Origin: Adineta steineri
Lineage: Eukaryota; Rotifera; Eurotatoria; Adinetida; Adinetidae
Length of the DNA stretch: 64,000 nt
Direction of reading: 5' to 3'
Assembly (NCBI GenBank): GCA_905250115.1
Contig: CAJNOI010000143.1
Coordinates: 124,001-188,000 of the forward strand
Shown here piece after piece: positions 21,185 through 31,152 of this stretch. The stretch's first letter is position 1; the number at the start of each line of letters is the position of its first letter. The notes beneath the pieces are model-generated. The model had not been told where the DNA came from and searched no databases. It saw only the letters and a program-made list of their open reading frames with translations. Both the position numbers and the translations under genes were made by a program.

Positions 21185-23080
21185 ATGAGTAGTCATCTTA
21201 TTAATGTTATTTTGCTTGGTTTGGCTTTTATGCTTTTATATACAGCATTTCATGCTACAACCATGCTTGCAGTAATATTTTTCAATGCATAAAAATATCT
21301 ATCATCGCTTGTCTTTTTACTTCATCTTCTTCAGCAAAGTGTGTTCGAAGGTATCAAGAATGAAACAATCAATGGTACAAATTTTGAAGGTGGTGGTTAC
21401 ATCAGGTGAGTGTGTTTGTATAAATGCGTATAAGCTAAAGTTTGTTTTAGTCTTGGCATTGCTAGTGCATGCATGGCTATTGCTAATATATTTGCACCAG
21501 TTATCATATCGATATTGGGACCATCTATTTCCATGTTCATGGGTGGATCAACGTTTCTGTCAGTATCTCTATCTAACACCATACTGAAAATATCTAATTT
21601 TGTTCTATAGTTTGTATGTTCTTTCATTTCTCTTTCCAATGATCTGGTCTTTTTATTTGGTATCGATTTTACTCGGTATCGGTGCAGCTATTCTGTGGAC
21701 AGCACAAGGTACCTATCTAGCATTATATTCCGATGAAATGACAGTGAGTCGTAATGCAGGTATCTTCTGGGCTTTATTACAAATCGGGTATGTTTTATTG
21801 GCAGACGAATGGAATTCTCTATATCTAGTCATTCTTTTTTATTAGCTATCTTCCTGGTAATTTGTTTGTGTATTTATCGATCAATACAGAAACCATCACT
21901 CGATCAACACGATATCCATTGTTTGCTGTTTTTTCTATCGTTTGTGCTGTTGGTCTTGCTTTTTTTGCTCTGATTATTTGGCGTACATTTATTGAACACC
22001 GTCAATCAAATTTACAATCATCTAATAAAGAAGAAAAAATAACCATGGCCAATATTATTGAAACGTTAAAAATTGCTGTTCGACTTTTGAAAACTCGAAA
22101 TATGCTTCTTCTTCTAATTTCATTTGCATATACGGGTAAAAATTTGATATAGTCACACAACCAAGTTAGATAGAACTAGACGAACAAATATTATTTATTA
22201 ACTAGAAACATAAATATATATTGTAGGCTTCTCACAAACTCTCTTTCAAACTGTTTATCCAACATGTATTGGTCATTTCATCAAGTATGGAGGTTAGACT
22301 TTAATTTATGTTTATATATTAAGGAGATTCATTGATTTTTACAGGTACTCGAAAACGATTGATTGGTTTACACGGTGTGTTGTTGGGTGTCGGTGAGATT
22401 TTGGGTAAGTTATATATTGATGATTTGATAATGTTAATGATATGTATTAATGTGCATAGGTGGTGGTCTATTCGGATTCATTACAAAGCCAAAGACATCA
22501 TCACAACGTGGTCTAATCATATTTATTGGTTTCGTCTTACAAATCGTCTTCTATTATTCAGTATTTATTAATTTTCCTTTCGATTCACCAGCAAAAGAGA
22601 CCAATAGTAAGCCATATTTTAAATTCGAGTAAGTTCATTTGACGAGAAATATTCAAAAACTATTTCTATGTAATTAGTTCGTTGACAAGTCAAATTATAG
22701 CTTTCATTGGTTCATTTTTAGTTGGTCTCGGTGATAGTAGTTTAAACATTCAGGTCACTTTTATTTGTATAATTTGTTTCTTGTGAACTTCTTTCAATTA
22801 CAGTTGCTACATGTACTGGCTAGTCGATATAAAGAAACGAGTGCCTCAGCTTTTGCCATATTTCAACTAGTTCAAGTAATTATTCTCTTCTCAATACTTT
22901 ATCACTCAAGTTATTTGTTAATTTCAGGGCGTAACATCAGCCATTGCTTACCTTTATGCATCCGCTCTTGGTCTTGAATATCATTTATTGATCATTACTA
23001 TCGGTTTAATCTTTAGCACTCTTTCTTTCTTTATCATCTTATTCGATGACTCTAATATTGATTTGAGTACTTCGTCTTAA
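21185..23080 (+). CDS. UNC93-like/MFSD11-like major facilitator protein
   Basis: Eleven exons: 21185-21271, 21335-21405, 21451-21558, 21611-21787, 21846-22135, 22227-22292, 22345-22404, 22460-22628, 22678-22753, 22804-22875 and 22928-23080. All phases match and give 442 residues, about the length of animal MFSD11. Introns are 45 to 91 bp with GT-AG ends. Family blocks: NVILLGLAFMLLYTAFHATT (TM1), SVFEGIKNETINGTNFEGGG (lumenal loop with two sequons), GPSISMFMGG, GIGAAILWTAQGTYLALYSD, AGIFWALLQIGY, IGLHGVLLGVGEILGGGLFG, and near the end LVGLGDSSLNIQLLHVLASR. About 12 membrane helices are predicted. UNC93 proteins regulate ion channels or receptor trafficking; MFSD11 is an orphan transporter, so substrate and location are unknown. 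This is a normal metazoan gene with a dense intron pattern, in contrast to the intronless acyltransferase next to it. Confidence 0.9.
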
Positions 23081-23770
23081 ATTTGAAAGTGTATCTAGGA
23101 ACTAAAATATTCTTTTTTTGTCAATTTCATGATAAGAAAAATAAAACTTATTTGATAAAAACTGATCATTTGCTGAACAATGATTACTTTATTTTATTAT
23201 TGGTTAATATCAATTGAATTATTGAATGCTTGCTCAAATTCGTCTGAATCACCATTTTATATAGTTAGACGTATACTTGAGAAATATGCCATCTTTTTGT
23301 CAGAAAAAAAAATATAATAATATAAAAGTAAATCTCAACTTGCAAACTTCATTCTTGCTGAATTCAGAATGATGTATAGGAATAGATATCAATAGATAGC
23401 TATTAAATTTAAACTTGAATTTGTGTAAATTAGGTATATGATTCATTAATAATCATTCCCATTTTTCGGTACTCACATCGATTTTGAAACATCTAATAAC
23501 AAGTTGTTATCAGAGGATGACAAAAAAAGATTTTTATTGCTTTTTTTTATAATAGATTTGTTATATATGACTAATATAGAATAGCTATGTATACCTTTCA
23601 CTCACACACTGATGCCCTGAATACAAGTGAGAGTAGTGTCTTATCTGGAGATGCTTACTGACTCAACTATTTGCATAAGGAATGAAAACTAGTGTAGTCA
23701 CTTTCATACGAGATACCACCTCCTGAAGGCATTTTATATTGCTCTGTTGTGTAGAAGGTGAATCAAAAAC
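23081..23770. other. Intergenic region
   Basis: AT-rich, with no gene recognised. A short CACTCACACACTGATGCCC stretch near 23600 is a weak member of the CA-rich patches. The last 100 bases precede the acyltransferase-like start codon. Confidence 0.45.
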
Positions 23771-24888
23771 ATGTGTACTGAGGTGAATCTTTGTAACACA
23801 GACGACGTTTTTACAGTGTTAAAATTTTTGGTAAAGTTTTGTTTTGTTTCAAAATATTTTCATGATATGTATCTTTTTTTGTTCTGAGTTTAGAAGTCTC
23901 AATTACCTCAATCCATTCTTCCTTGGCAATTACTCACATATATCTACCAAAAAGTTGTTACTCGAGAGGATATTTATGCTCAGGTCTTTGTTAATCATTT
24001 GACTGAAATCAAATGTGTTATAATACTTTATTCTACACCTGGTCTTGTTCCCCATTGGAATGTTGTTCAAAACTATACTCGAAATATTGCAATTGCTTTC
24101 GATAGAGAATATACAAATGATATTCTACTTGAGCTGTTAAAAAAATGTGTTCCATGGAAACAGAAACTCAATTTTTGTGGTATTGATCAACGTTATATCA
24201 CACCAGTGATCGAACAATTTGTGACAGAGAAGAAACTTGGTAACTACGAAATATTGACACATATTCAATTTGAACTAGACCAAAGTGTATTTTTGGAAAA
24301 ATCGAAAATACTCCCATCAACAGTTCCAGAAGGTAGCTATATACTTGAAAATGAATGTAAAACTACTCTTGATTTGTAATTATAGGAATTGAAATTCGAC
24401 AATTGAAATCAGAAGATGCGCCGTTGATGGTCGAGGCTTGGAAGTATAAATCAGATGATCTGTATTCAGTTGCTCAAGCTCAATTTTGTATCGAAAATTT
24501 ATGCAGCATGGGTAAGTTTTTGGCTATTTATATCAGCAGTTCAGACACAACTTTGATTTTAAATTTTTGTCAAGGTGCTTATCGTAGTGGCAAACTTCTT
24601 TGTTGGCGACTCTTGTTATACGATGGTTCTTTCGACATGGCGTATACCATTCCTGAAGCTCGTCGACTTGGACTCTCGTCTTTATTGAGTGTTCGGTTGA
24701 CAGCAGAAATATTCAAAAGACAGGAACGTGTATTTGGTTATACAGCTTTAAATAATCGAAAATCATTGGGATTAGCAGCTAAAATGGGCTTTCGTGAGAC
24801 AGGCATAAGTGACTGGATTCAATTTGAACCAATTGACACCTGCGTACAAAAAGATTTACACCCTCATATACTAAAATCTTCCATTTAA
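23771..24888 (+). CDS. Glycine N-acyltransferase-like protein (GNAT fold)
   Basis: Four exons: 23771-23830, 23894-24332, 24386-24511 and 24575-24888, giving 312 residues. The introns are 63, 53 and 63 bp. The layout matches the GLYAT/GLYATL family: an N-terminal half (VFTVLKFLKSQLPQSILPW, then a segment with NHLTEIKCVIILY and a C-terminal CGIDQRYITPVIEQF) and a C-terminal GNAT half starting at GIEIRQLKSEDAPLMVEAW. The latter includes CIENLCSMGAYRSGKLLCW, the helix-loop PEARRLGLSSLLSVRLT that holds the acyl-CoA pyrophosphate, and LNNRKSLGLAAKMGF. The enzyme class transfers an acyl group from acyl-CoA to glycine or another amine. The short first exon was chosen because it supplies an ATG, a GTAAAG donor and a phase-0 join to a TTTAG acceptor. 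The third intron is 63 bp and open in frame, so an unspliced reading is possible but would insert into the GNAT core. Confidence 0.82.
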
Positions 24889-25414
24889 TCTAGTTTTCTA
24901 TAGAATGTCTTGATCAGTAATTTTTTTTCTGCTTCAAATAAGTTAGACATTATAAAAATTATTATTAAAAATCGAATTTCGTTGGGTCTTGAGAGTGTGG
25001 GAATTCTATTTTACTCACACCCTCACTCACCCTTTTTTTTTGTTAAAATCTTTTTACTTATAATGTTTTTGTTGTTTCTGAAAACAATTTACAAAAACAA
25101 ATTCACTGATTTTGCTATCCTATCACGATATCACGCATTCATATGAATCAGATGTCGCTTAATTACGAATATAAATTTTGGAATTTTGTCAAAGTTGGAT
25201 TCGGAATTCGAAAAAATTTACTCTTAAAGTTGGAATTAGAATCAAAGTTAAAAATAATTTTTTTTTAAGGAATCCAAGTCGAAGTCGGATTTTGCCAATC
25301 ACTATGCAACACGAAGAAAAAAATAAATTGTGTCTATAATCATACTTGTTACTTTTTTTTTCCTCCTGTAAAATAAAGGTATACAACTTGACGTAAGCTA
25401 TTTTCACAAACCAC
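24889..25414. other. Intergenic region with telomere-like patch
   Basis: Contains the fold-back patch at 24986-25032, listed separately, and an AT-rich remainder. Frames on the minus strand here are shadows or low complexity. Confidence 0.5.
24986..25032. repeat. Short telomere-like fold-back patch
   Basis: GTCTTGAGAGTGTGGG is followed after 11 bases by ACTCACACCCTCACTCACCC, an imperfect inverted copy. The leading CTTGAG word matches the anchor seen at the patches at 26395, 38925 and (inverted) 7101 and 1490. Confidence 0.5.
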
Positions 25415-26326
25415 ATGGCGTCAACAAACCAACAACAACGTATTATTTTGATCACAGGTGCGAATAAAGGCATTGGTTTTGAAGTTGTGAAGAAACTCAT
25501 TGAGCAACCGTCTTCGAATAGCAAAGATATTCTTCTTCTTGGCAGTCGAGATATAAAACGTGGAGAAGATGCTCTGAAACAGCTAGGCTCTCCACCAAAT
25601 GTACATCTCCTACAATTAGACACATCTTCCAAGGAAAGCATTGCTACTGCTACTAATGAAATAAAACAAAAATATGGTGGTCATTTAGATGTAATTATTA
25701 ATAATGCTGGTATTGTACCAAGAGATAATACTATTCAGGCTGCCCGAGAAACACAGGTTACCAACTATTATGGTGTTAAAATGCTTAATGAACATTTGAT
25801 TCCTCTCTTACGTGAACATGGTCGTGTGGTCAATGTGGCTAGTTCCATAGGTCCAATGGCATTACATTGTTTCTCCAAAGATCTCCAAGAAAAATATACA
25901 TCCGAAACATTAACTAAAGGACAACTCGATCTTCTTGTAGAAGAATTTCTTTCGGCATATGAATCTAACAATGTAGAGAAGATTGGATATCGTCCTGATT
26001 TACCTTACTTAGCGTATGGTGTCTCGAAAGTTGCATTGATTGCTCTCACTCGAATTGAAGCACGTCAATATTCTGGCGCTCAAAATATATTTATTTATTC
26101 TGTATGCCCGGGTTATTGTGCAACGGATCTTAATAATAAAGCTGCCGGAGCTCGGCCAGCTGCACTCGGCGCGGATTCCATCTTGTATGTAGTTGATACT
26201 CCGAATCATGAGTTGGAAAATGGTGGATTTTATCTAGATGGTAAAAAAGAACCGCAAATCTGCATGGACGAAGCCAAGGTGCAGTTTTTTATCCAAACAT
26301 CGAAGAAACACCTTGAATCAAAATAA
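25415..26326 (+). CDS. Carbonyl reductase-like short-chain dehydrogenase (SDR)
   Basis: Single-exon 303-residue protein. Classical SDR landmarks are the nucleotide-binding ITGANKGIGFEVVKKL at residues about 10-25, VIINNAGIVP (NNAG, about residue 90), VNVASSIGPM with the catalytic Ser, YLAYGVSKVALIALTR with the YxxxK pair (about residue 200), and CPGYCATDLNN after the active site. The long segment between the catalytic Ser and Tyr (about 60 residues) and the end DTPNHELENGGFYLDGKKEPQ match the monomeric CBR1-like carbonyl reductases, which use NADPH to reduce quinones, ketones and aldehydes. No signal peptide, so cytosolic. Length is slightly above human CBR1. The lack of introns is notable but the family is common in animals. 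Promoter elements are not recognisable. Confidence 0.9.
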   Translation: MASTNQQQRIILITGANKGIGFEVVKKLIEQPSSNSKDILLLGSRDIKRGEDALKQLGSPPNVHLLQLDTSSKESIATATNEIKQKYGGHLDVIINNAGIVPRDNTIQAARETQVTNYYGVKMLNEHLIPLLREHGRVVNVASSIGPMALHCFSKDLQEKYTSETLTKGQLDLLVEEFLSAYESNNVEKIGYRPDLPYLAYGVSKVALIALTRIEARQYSGAQNIFIYSVCPGYCATDLNNKAAGARPAALGADSILYVVDTPNHELENGGFYLDGKKEPQICMDEAKVQFFIQTSKKHLESK

Positions 26327-26394
26327 TGATGTTTATGTATTGCACTTACCGCTCTTTTTTTTGACACATTAAAATTTCTTAGTATTTTTAAATC

Positions 26395-26514
26395 TATCTT
26401 GAGGGTGTGGGTGTCCCTTTTTTGTCTTCTTCGTGATGAACTACAAAAGGGTATGGATGTAGTTACAGATAGCATATTTCTCCGTTGTTCCAACCCACAC
26501 CCACATCCTACCAG
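26395..26514. repeat. Telomere-like fold-back patch in the 3' intergenic gap
   Basis: TATCTTGAGGGTGTGGGTGTCCC at the left (26395-26417) is answered by CAACCCACACCCACATCCTA at 26491-26510 in inverted orientation. The spacer also contains GGGTATGGATGTAG. It lies between the convergent SDR (+) and glycosidase (-) genes and shares the CTTGAG anchor of the other patches. Confidence 0.55.
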
Positions 26515-26608
26515 ATTTTCGTATGACATTGAAAAATTTTTCTCCATGTTTTATTTATAAAATTTTGAATATATAGTTTTGAAAAAGAATAAAAAAAATA
26601 GTCAGTGT

Positions 26609-28543
26609 TTAACCGAGTGGAAAATAAACTGTATACGTTTCATTGACAATTTCGTAGAGAGGTAACAGTTCGAAAATGGAACCATCTAAAGCGGTTGCTT
26701 CGAAGTTGATCGGTTCATACACGGTCGAATTTACTTTTCGAATTAAACTTAGATCTCGTGGCAATGTCTTTGCAGATTTGGTTAAACCGGCAAGGACAAC
26801 AGGGCCGAATAGAATGGATGCTAACTGCGGATTATCATTGATTGGTTCTGCATGTATGCGCATGGCCATATTGTAGACAATACGATCATTTGCTTTCCAT
26901 TGAGTGATGGGAAGAAGAACATAGCTTGAAGGAATCAGTTCGATCTGTCGCCGAATTCCATTGATCTCAATCCAGGAGTCACTAGCGACGATCCACGATG
27001 GTACACGTATATAGATATTGAGTGGAACAGCATCGACTGACGTGTTCACAATCAAAGTTGTAATTGTTTCGCGAGGAAATGCGGTTACCTGTCGAATAGA
27101 GATATGTTGTTGTTCATACCAGTCGACTTGCGAGGCAACAAACAGATTAACATAAAGTGAAGGAACATCATTTTGATTTGTGAAGAAGTAGATTGAATCA
27201 CTCATTTTGGTCCATTGATCGATAGCCGTCGTGTAACAACACCAGAAACTATCGAACTGAGAACCATAGCCAATACCGCCACTACTAACCGAGGTCGGTT
27301 TACTGACACCCTCACCCAATGGATAACTATATAACATATGGCCGGGTCCACTTGGATCTTGCGTACCCCAAATACTATTGACGAATACTCGTTCGTAGGC
27401 ATTGGCATATTCCGCATCACCAGTCCACTCGATCAAAACTCGAATTACTTTTAGCATATTATACTGAACACAGAATTCTTGATTATTATCCCATAGAGTT
27501 TGTGACAGAAGATTTGCATCGCTGTAATGTTCACGTTGAAAGAATCCTACTGAATCATTACCACCATTCGATCCACCAGTTGAATAAGTATGGTTGTTCC
27601 ATACGATCGAATAGAAATTTTCAAGAATTGCTCGATACTGTGGTTCGCCAGTAACGGCATAACGCTGGCCACTACCCAATACTGGTGGTATATGTGAATT
27701 AGCATGAATACCAGTGAGGAAATCAGAATTGAGTGAGAGTGCCCCAAGAAATTGCCCATCGTCAAATTGTTGTCCCATCCACAAGAAACGTCGATCACCA
27801 GTGAGTCCGTATTGTTCATAGAGAAACTCACTAATACCACCATATTCATAATCAGTAGTACTAAATATCATCGTGTGCCAATGCGATGTAGGATATGTCT
27901 TGACGCAGTGAACAACCCAATTGTATAGGTATTCAAGCATCGATCGCATCATAGTGCCAGCTAAAGTGAGGCCGGTCATAGTGTTCATGTCGGAAAGACC
28001 GCGAAGAAGTTTTTCATAGCAATAGATTGGCGCCCAAACTTTTTCCAGACGTTCTAATCTGCGTAAATGCTCCGATGGCCATGCAGCAAGGAAACCCGAT
28101 TCGTTAAGAATCTGTTGTACTCGATACAATTGTTCGACAAGATACTGTGCTTTCGCCAGTTGATGCGTATTATTATAGGCCAGATAGGCTTTTGCCGATG
28201 CTTGTAGATAGAATGCTAGAAAAACTCCTCGAATCTCGCTGCTTGGTGATTCCCATCCGCCTAATGGTTCAATACCTTCTACACTCAAATTGACATTTTT
28301 GTAATAAGTATAGAGTAGACGATCGACTGGTAAAATATCCAAATAAGCCTGATTCAATTGTTGTCCAGCGAGACTAGGCGAATGGATAGACTCAATAAGA
28401 TGAACTTGTTGGAGAAAAAACGGCTGAAGTTTATTGGTATTTGATGAAATCGGCAGAGAGCATACCAAGTGTATATTAAATACGACGACAACAACAACAA
28501 GTAATTTCATGTTACACATGCTATGGTAGAAAAGAAAATGCAC
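26609..28543 (-). CDS. Secreted GH127-like glycoside hydrolase (DUF1680, beta-L-arabinofuranosidase type)
   Basis: Single-exon 644-residue protein with a signal peptide (LLVVVVVVFNIHLVCSL, near residue 12). The (alpha/alpha)6 barrel matches the plant/bacterial DUF1680 pattern: PVDRLLYTYYKN, GIEPLGGWESPSSEIRGVFL, VWAPIYCYEKLLRGL, GISEFLYEQYGLTGD, STGGSNGG (about residue 320), NQEFCVQYNMLKV (about 358) and FWCCYTTAIDQWTKMSDSIY (about 434). By comparison with Bifidobacterium HypBA1, the Zn ligands and nucleophile (E, C, then CC) are present in QEFC and WCC, and the Glu of QREHY is positioned as the acid/base, so it should be active. The usual GTGxE after the double Cys is changed to TTAID. The family releases beta-L-arabinofuranose from plant hydroxyproline glycoproteins. 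Lack of introns and family distribution suggest horizontal origin. Predicted role: digestion of plant or algal cell-wall glycans. Confidence 0.88.
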   Translation of the reverse strand: MHFLFYHSMCNMKLLVVVVVVFNIHLVCSLPISSNTNKLQPFFLQQVHLIESIHSPSLAGQQLNQAYLDILPVDRLLYTYYKNVNLSVEGIEPLGGWESPSSEIRGVFLAFYLQASAKAYLAYNNTHQLAKAQYLVEQLYRVQQILNESGFLAAWPSEHLRRLERLEKVWAPIYCYEKLLRGLSDMNTMTGLTLAGTMMRSMLEYLYNWVVHCVKTYPTSHWHTMIFSTTDYEYGGISEFLYEQYGLTGDRRFLWMGQQFDDGQFLGALSLNSDFLTGIHANSHIPPVLGSGQRYAVTGEPQYRAILENFYSIVWNNHTYSTGGSNGGNDSVGFFQREHYSDANLLSQTLWDNNQEFCVQYNMLKVIRVLIEWTGDAEYANAYERVFVNSIWGTQDPSGPGHMLYSYPLGEGVSKPTSVSSGGIGYGSQFDSFWCCYTTAIDQWTKMSDSIYFFTNQNDVPSLYVNLFVASQVDWYEQQHISIRQVTAFPRETITTLIVNTSVDAVPLNIYIRVPSWIVASDSWIEINGIRRQIELIPSSYVLLPITQWKANDRIVYNMAMRIHAEPINDNPQLASILFGPVVLAGLTKSAKTLPRDLSLIRKVNSTVYEPINFEATALDGSIFELLPLYEIVNETYTVYFPLG

Positions 28544-29592
28544 ACCACTGTCTTTATTTCTTCTATTGTTGACTAACTGATAGTGTTAATCTTTTGAATT
28601 GAGTTGCTTCAAGCGAGAGATAAGAGGAGCGCAAGAATATATTTTGTATTGTGTATCAGACACATGGAGACTTATTATTGTAATCTTATGAGATAGGTGA
28701 ATTCAAATTTTATTCTAATCCTCGTAAAAAGTCATTACTTATTTTCAAATATGACCATAACATTTGATTATGTCGGCGTATGAGACGTTAATTTATGCTG
28801 ATATATTCAATCATAAAGCTTACGTATGCCCTTGAGGATGTGTGAACAGTACTTTTATTACGTATAATAAAAGAATAATTGTTATAGTTGTTTATTTTTT
28901 GAACAAAGGTAAATTAATCGAGTTCAATTCAAGTTCACAGTCTTATTCTCGATGTGATGAAAGCTAATTTAATCATACAAAGAAAATAACATAGTACATT
29001 TTTTTTATTAATTTAAACTTACGACTTTTTCATAATCATCAACCAAGTTTTCGAATTGTCTTAACTCAATAATATTCAGTAAAAGGTGCGCACTTGCATT
29101 ACTGAGCTTTTGTGAATCCATTTCTGAACTCGTTTGTCAGGAGTTTATGAAATTAATAAAACATTCAGTCGGATAATTTCTATTTTAATAATTTTTGCCG
29201 TTAAAGTAATTTACTTGCTCACAAAAATATTGAAATTCATGTAAAGTAGTAAAAATCTCTTTTAAGATTCTTTCATAAACAAAACATTAGGAGAATATAT
29301 TTGATGCACTTTATTATGAAATTTAATGTGATAATTACCGAGTGTTTAAAAAGACTATTCTTTTTGAACTGAAGTTTACTTCATAGAAAAAAAACATCCT
29401 TTTCAAAAGGTAATAATTGCAATTATTTAATGTATTGCTCTAATGACAATACGGAAAAGATAATAGCCATCTTTTTTATTTTGTTTACACTTTAAAAAAG
29501 TACATTCTTTTTTTTCTCCAATGATGTACTTTTCTCTTATAAAGACAATACATTAGCATATTGCAATTTCAGTTTTACTGTCACGCTCATCA
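28544..29592. other. AT-rich intergenic region
   Basis: Divergent spacer between the glycosidase (-) and the PAN/NHL gene (+), so it should hold both promoters. A degenerate CTTGAGGATGTGTG word occurs near 28832. Nothing else was recognised. Confidence 0.5.
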
Positions 29593-31152
29593 ATGATACT
29601 TACAATTCTCTGTCTTTTCTTACCATCTTTACATGCAACGATATCACGAATGCATGTTATTAGTCAGCCAGGTAGTGAGTTTCTTCCAATCGATTCAAGT
29701 GAACTTCTACTTAGTACAATGGCATCAAATCGACGGAGGTGTGCTATTGCATGTCACAATCAATGGGCTTGTCGTACGTTCGATTATGATTCTATTTCTC
29801 AACGATGTCGATTGTATGAAGGTGATTTAACTACAGGTTCCATTGTTACTTCATCTTCAGCAAGTTCAATTGTAATGAGTATAGAATTATCATCGAATAC
29901 GTATGCTTCAACACATAATCAACCGTGTGAAGCATGTGTTGATAGTCGTTATGAACAATGCTTAAATAATATTTGTCAATGTCCTCCCCATACTTATTGG
30001 AATGGCAGTGAATGTCTTTTACAACTGTTTCAGAATCAAACATGTACACAAGCAGATGCATGTCGTAAAGATTTCAATTTGACTTGCTTACCGACCTATA
30101 TAAATACGTTTACATACTGTGCGAGTAAGATGTTTTATATTACTATATTTTTATCTTTGTACATGTATAATGTAAGATAAAATCATCTCTAATGAGTTTC
30201 CAGCCAATGTGTTTTACTAAAATTATTTTCTTTTTATTCAGTTACAACCTTATCGGTGGGAACAACAGTTGCTGGTCAAATTGATGGCACAGCTGGTTCG
30301 ACAACTGATTCGTTAAATACTCCTCGTGGTCTTGCTATAATTAATAATGGCACTACTCTAATCGTAGCTGATGCAGGCAATGCGCGCGTTTTGTCGTTTA
30401 ATTTGCTTCAGAAAAGTACAGGATCGGTAATAATGACAACACCTAGTGGGCAGTATCCGTCGTACGTGATGGCTTATCAAAATTCTATTTATGTGGGTAA
30501 TCCAGCCGGAAGTTTGGTTCAAATTTTGCCATCAAACGCCACTATTCCTCTATCAGCACCCTACCTTCAGTCCTGTTCACTACAGTATTTCAACGCACCA
30601 AGTGGAATAAGTGTGGATAGTAATGGAAGTATATATGTTGCTGGTCAAGGATGCCATTGGATCACTCGATGGACTGGTCCGATCCCAAGCTCGGTAGCCG
30701 GTATTTCCGGTTCCCCAGGCTCAACCAGTCAACAGTTATATTATCCGTCTGGTATTTCTATTGATCAGCAGCACAGCTTTTTGTACGTAGCTGACTCTTC
30801 AAATCATCGAGTACAAAGATTTGATCTTGATGGAAGTAATATTGGTAGCACAGTTGCGGGTGGTTATGGTCCTGGTCCAGCAGCATATCAACTCTCAAAT
30901 CCACTTGATGTATGTGTATCTCAAAAGAACGGAGCAATTTATATAGCTGATTATGGAAATAATAGAGTACAAAGATGGGATATTAATGCAACGGCAGGTG
31001 TCACTGTCGCTGGAGATCCAGCAGGTTCACCTGGTGTTACACCTACTGAGCTCAATGGCCCATTTGCCATTACATTAGATCCTATAAATGAAGCGTTTCT
31101 TTATGTGTCCGATTTTAACAATAATCGTATTCTCCAATTTCCTCTTACTTAA
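29593..31152 (+). CDS. Secreted PAN/Apple plus NHL-repeat beta-propeller protein
   Basis: Two exons, 29593-30124 and 30242-31152, with a 117-bp intron and a phase-1 join. The product is 480 residues. A signal peptide (MILTILCLFLPSLHATIS) is followed by a PAN/apple module (residues about 20-100) with CAIACHNQWACRTFDYDSIS and CRLYEGD. Next comes a Cys-rich EGF-like or EB-like segment (CEACVDSRYEQCLNNICQCP and CTQADACRKDFNLTC). The second exon is an NHL propeller of about six blades, recognised by repeats of VAGxxxxxG, LNxPxGLAI, LYVADSSNHRVQRFD and IYIADYGNNRVQRWD. NHL propellers outside the cell usually bind proteins or glycans. Bdelloid genomes carry many such genes, and a second, differently headed one is at 53568-55088. 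No catalytic lyase residues were evident, so a binding role is more likely. Confidence 0.88.

Noticed and set aside
27560..27600. Apparent loss of the GH127 acid/base Glu, because STGGSNGGND lacks the usual GE.
   Set aside because: Counting back from the Zn-ligand QEFC motif places the Glu of QREHY at the right distance (18 residues, as in plant-type homologs), so the catalytic set looks complete.
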